6,647 nt of DNA from an uncultured Clostridia bacterium (lineage in GTDB: Bacteria; Bacillota_A; Clostridia; Oscillospirales; Acutalibacteraceae): positions 1-6,647 of the forward strand of contig CALAEU010000142.1 in the NCBI GenBank assembly GCA_937891215.1. Reading direction: 5' to 3'. A program made the position numbers and the translations under genes. This document shows, one piece after another, positions 5,422-6,647 of the stretch; position 1 is the first letter of the stretch; each line of letters begins with the position of its first letter. The notes beneath the pieces were generated by a model. The model worked only from the letters and a program-made list of their open reading frames with translations, was not told where the DNA came from and ran no database searches.

Positions 5422-6647
5422 ATGAACAAAATCAGAATTTCAGACCGTACAATTTTACTTAAATCACAAGGTAATGAAGCAACACTCAGCTTCAAAGAAA
5501 AAGTTGAAATTGCACGACTTTTAGAAAGTGCAAATGTTGATGTTGTTGAATTCCCTGCAATTGAAAATGAAAAAACAGACACACTGCTTTTAAAAACCGC
5601 TTGTGCATTTTTAAAGAACAGTATTATGAGTGTTCAGGTTGGCACAACTCCTGAAAGTGTTGAACTTACATACAATGCAATTAAATCCGCCTCTAAACCA
5701 AGACTTTCTGTAGCACTCCCTATTTCCCCTGTCGGAATGGAATACACCTACCACAAGAAAGCTCCTAAAATGATTGAGCTTATTAAATCATTGGTTGAAA
5801 AATCTGCTTCACTTTGCAGTGATGTTGAATTTGTTGCAATTGACGCAACAAGAGCAGAAAGTGATGTTTTAGTTGCTACTATTAAAACAGCAATTGAAGC
5901 AGGTGCTAAAACAATTACAATTTGCGACAACGAAGCATCTATGCTCCCTGACGCATTTATAAACTTCATTGAAGAAACAATTAAAGCAATTCCTGAACTT
6001 GAAACTGTTAATTTAGGTGTTATGTGCGAAGACACAAACGGATGTGCGGCGGCTTCTTCTATGCTTGCAGTTACACACGGTGCAACAGAAATCAAATGTG
6101 CTTCAAACAATGCAAATGTCACATCTATTGTAACTGTTTCAAATATTATAAGAAACAACGGTGACAAATTGGATATTTGTTGCTCACTCAAATACAACGA
6201 ATTTTTAAGAATTATAAATCAGGTTGCAAAAATTGCAGATGGCAAACACATTGTTTCAGTTACAGAAACCACAAGTAGCATACCTGCAACTGAATTCAAC
6301 TTAACTGAAAATGATTCACAGGAAACTGTTTTAAAAGCAGTTAAAAATTTAGGTTACGATTTATCTGACGAAGACAGTGCAAAAGTATTTGAAAGATTTA
6401 AATCTGTTGCAAGTAAAAAGACAATTTCAAACAAAGAACTTGACGCTATTGTTGCAACAACTGCACTTCAGGTTACACCTGCTTATAAATTAGTTGATTA
6501 TGTTATAAATACAGGTAATATTATTACCTCATCTGCACAAATCACACTTGAAAAAGATGGCGAAAACAAACAGGCTATCGGTATTGGTGACGGCCCTATT
6601 GATGCAGCGTTCACTACAATTGAACAAATTGTTGGTCACCACTACGA
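5422..6647 (+). CDS. Divergent LeuA-like protein with altered active site (3' end cut off)
   Basis: The 408 visible codons have the full layout of 2-isopropylmalate synthase, which condenses acetyl-CoA with 2-ketoisovalerate in leucine synthesis: HMGL-like TIM barrel (about 1-275), helical linker (about 300-345, LGYDLSDEDSAKVFERFKSV) and the leucine-binding regulatory domain (from about 352, with GIGDGPIDAAFTTIEQIVG). The barrel aligns by eye but its catalytic motifs are gone. The usual DTTLRDGEQ is replaced by DRTILLKSQ (8-16), removing the catalytic Arg and metal-binding Asp. The HxH pair is replaced by MCE (201-203), PDTVG by CDNEA (169-173), and no SGIHxDG motif is seen. It may be a regulatory pseudoenzyme or act on another substrate. 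The ATG at 5422 follows GAAAGGA at 8-base spacing, 76 bases after the T-box terminator, so expression should rise when leucyl-tRNA is scarce. No stop is reached before the window ends. Confidence 0.85.
   Translation, partial: MNKIRISDRTILLKSQGNEATLSFKEKVEIARLLESANVDVVEFPAIENEKTDTLLLKTACAFLKNSIMSVQVGTTPESVELTYNAIKSASKPRLSVALPISPVGMEYTYHKKAPKMIELIKSLVEKSASLCSDVEFVAIDATRAESDVLVATIKTAIEAGAKTITICDNEASMLPDAFINFIEETIKAIPELETVNLGVMCEDTNGCAAASSMLAVTHGATEIKCASNNANVTSIVTVSNIIRNNGDKLDICCSLKYNEFLRIINQVAKIADGKHIVSVTETTSSIPATEFNLTENDSQETVLKAVKNLGYDLSDEDSAKVFERFKSVASKKTISNKELDAIVATTALQVTPAYKLVDYVINTGNIITSSAQITLEKDGENKQAIGIGDGPIDAAFTTIEQIVGHHY

Noticed and set aside
5397..6197. Minus-strand open frames at 5397-5582 and 5748-6197
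   Set aside because: Antisense to the LeuA-like gene; the predicted peptides are Ser/Ile/Val-rich mirror products of its codon usage, and the first would begin inside that gene and end in its leader.

Overview
The window looks like chromosomal DNA of a low-GC, anaerobic Gram-positive bacterium, most likely a gut-type member of the Clostridia (Oscillospiraceae/Ruminococcaceae-like). The evidence is strong AGGAG-type ribosome binding sites, sigma-A-like promoters with 16-17 bp spacers, a T-box leader, a rubrerythrin and a low-GC, A/T-rich codon choice. This placement is an inference from sequence style, not from a search. No mobile element, tRNA, rRNA or CRISPR array was seen.

Left part (1-2958): the 5' end of a rubrerythrin gene runs leftward off the edge. 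A 183-bp divergent spacer follows, with one promoter for each direction and a perfect 14-bp palindrome between them. Rightward, three tightly packed genes form a probable operon: a 70-aa XRE-type repressor (TTG start), a four-helix membrane protein of unknown function that overlaps it, and a 594-aa cytosolic GH42-like glycoside hydrolase (GTG start). The operon pairs a regulator, a membrane protein and an intracellular sugar-cleaving enzyme, which suggests regulated carbohydrate use, but the inducer and substrate cannot be read from the sequence.

Middle (2960-4845): a perfect 18-bp hairpin fills the gap between the convergent hydrolase gene and a leftward methyl-accepting chemotaxis protein gene. 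That protein has a Cache-like extracytoplasmic sensor, a HAMP domain and a complete signalling hairpin.

Right part (4846-6647): after an A/T-rich spacer comes a strong extended -10 promoter, then a complete T-box riboswitch with a probable leucine specifier (CUC) and an intrinsic terminator. It controls a gene with the overall architecture of 2-isopropylmalate synthase (LeuA). The N-terminal barrel has lost the recognisable metal-binding and catalytic motifs (RDG-Q, HxH, SGIHxDG), while the linker and the C-terminal leucine-binding regulatory domain are well kept. A leucine-tRNA-controlled LeuA paralog that looks catalytically dead or repurposed is the most interesting item here.
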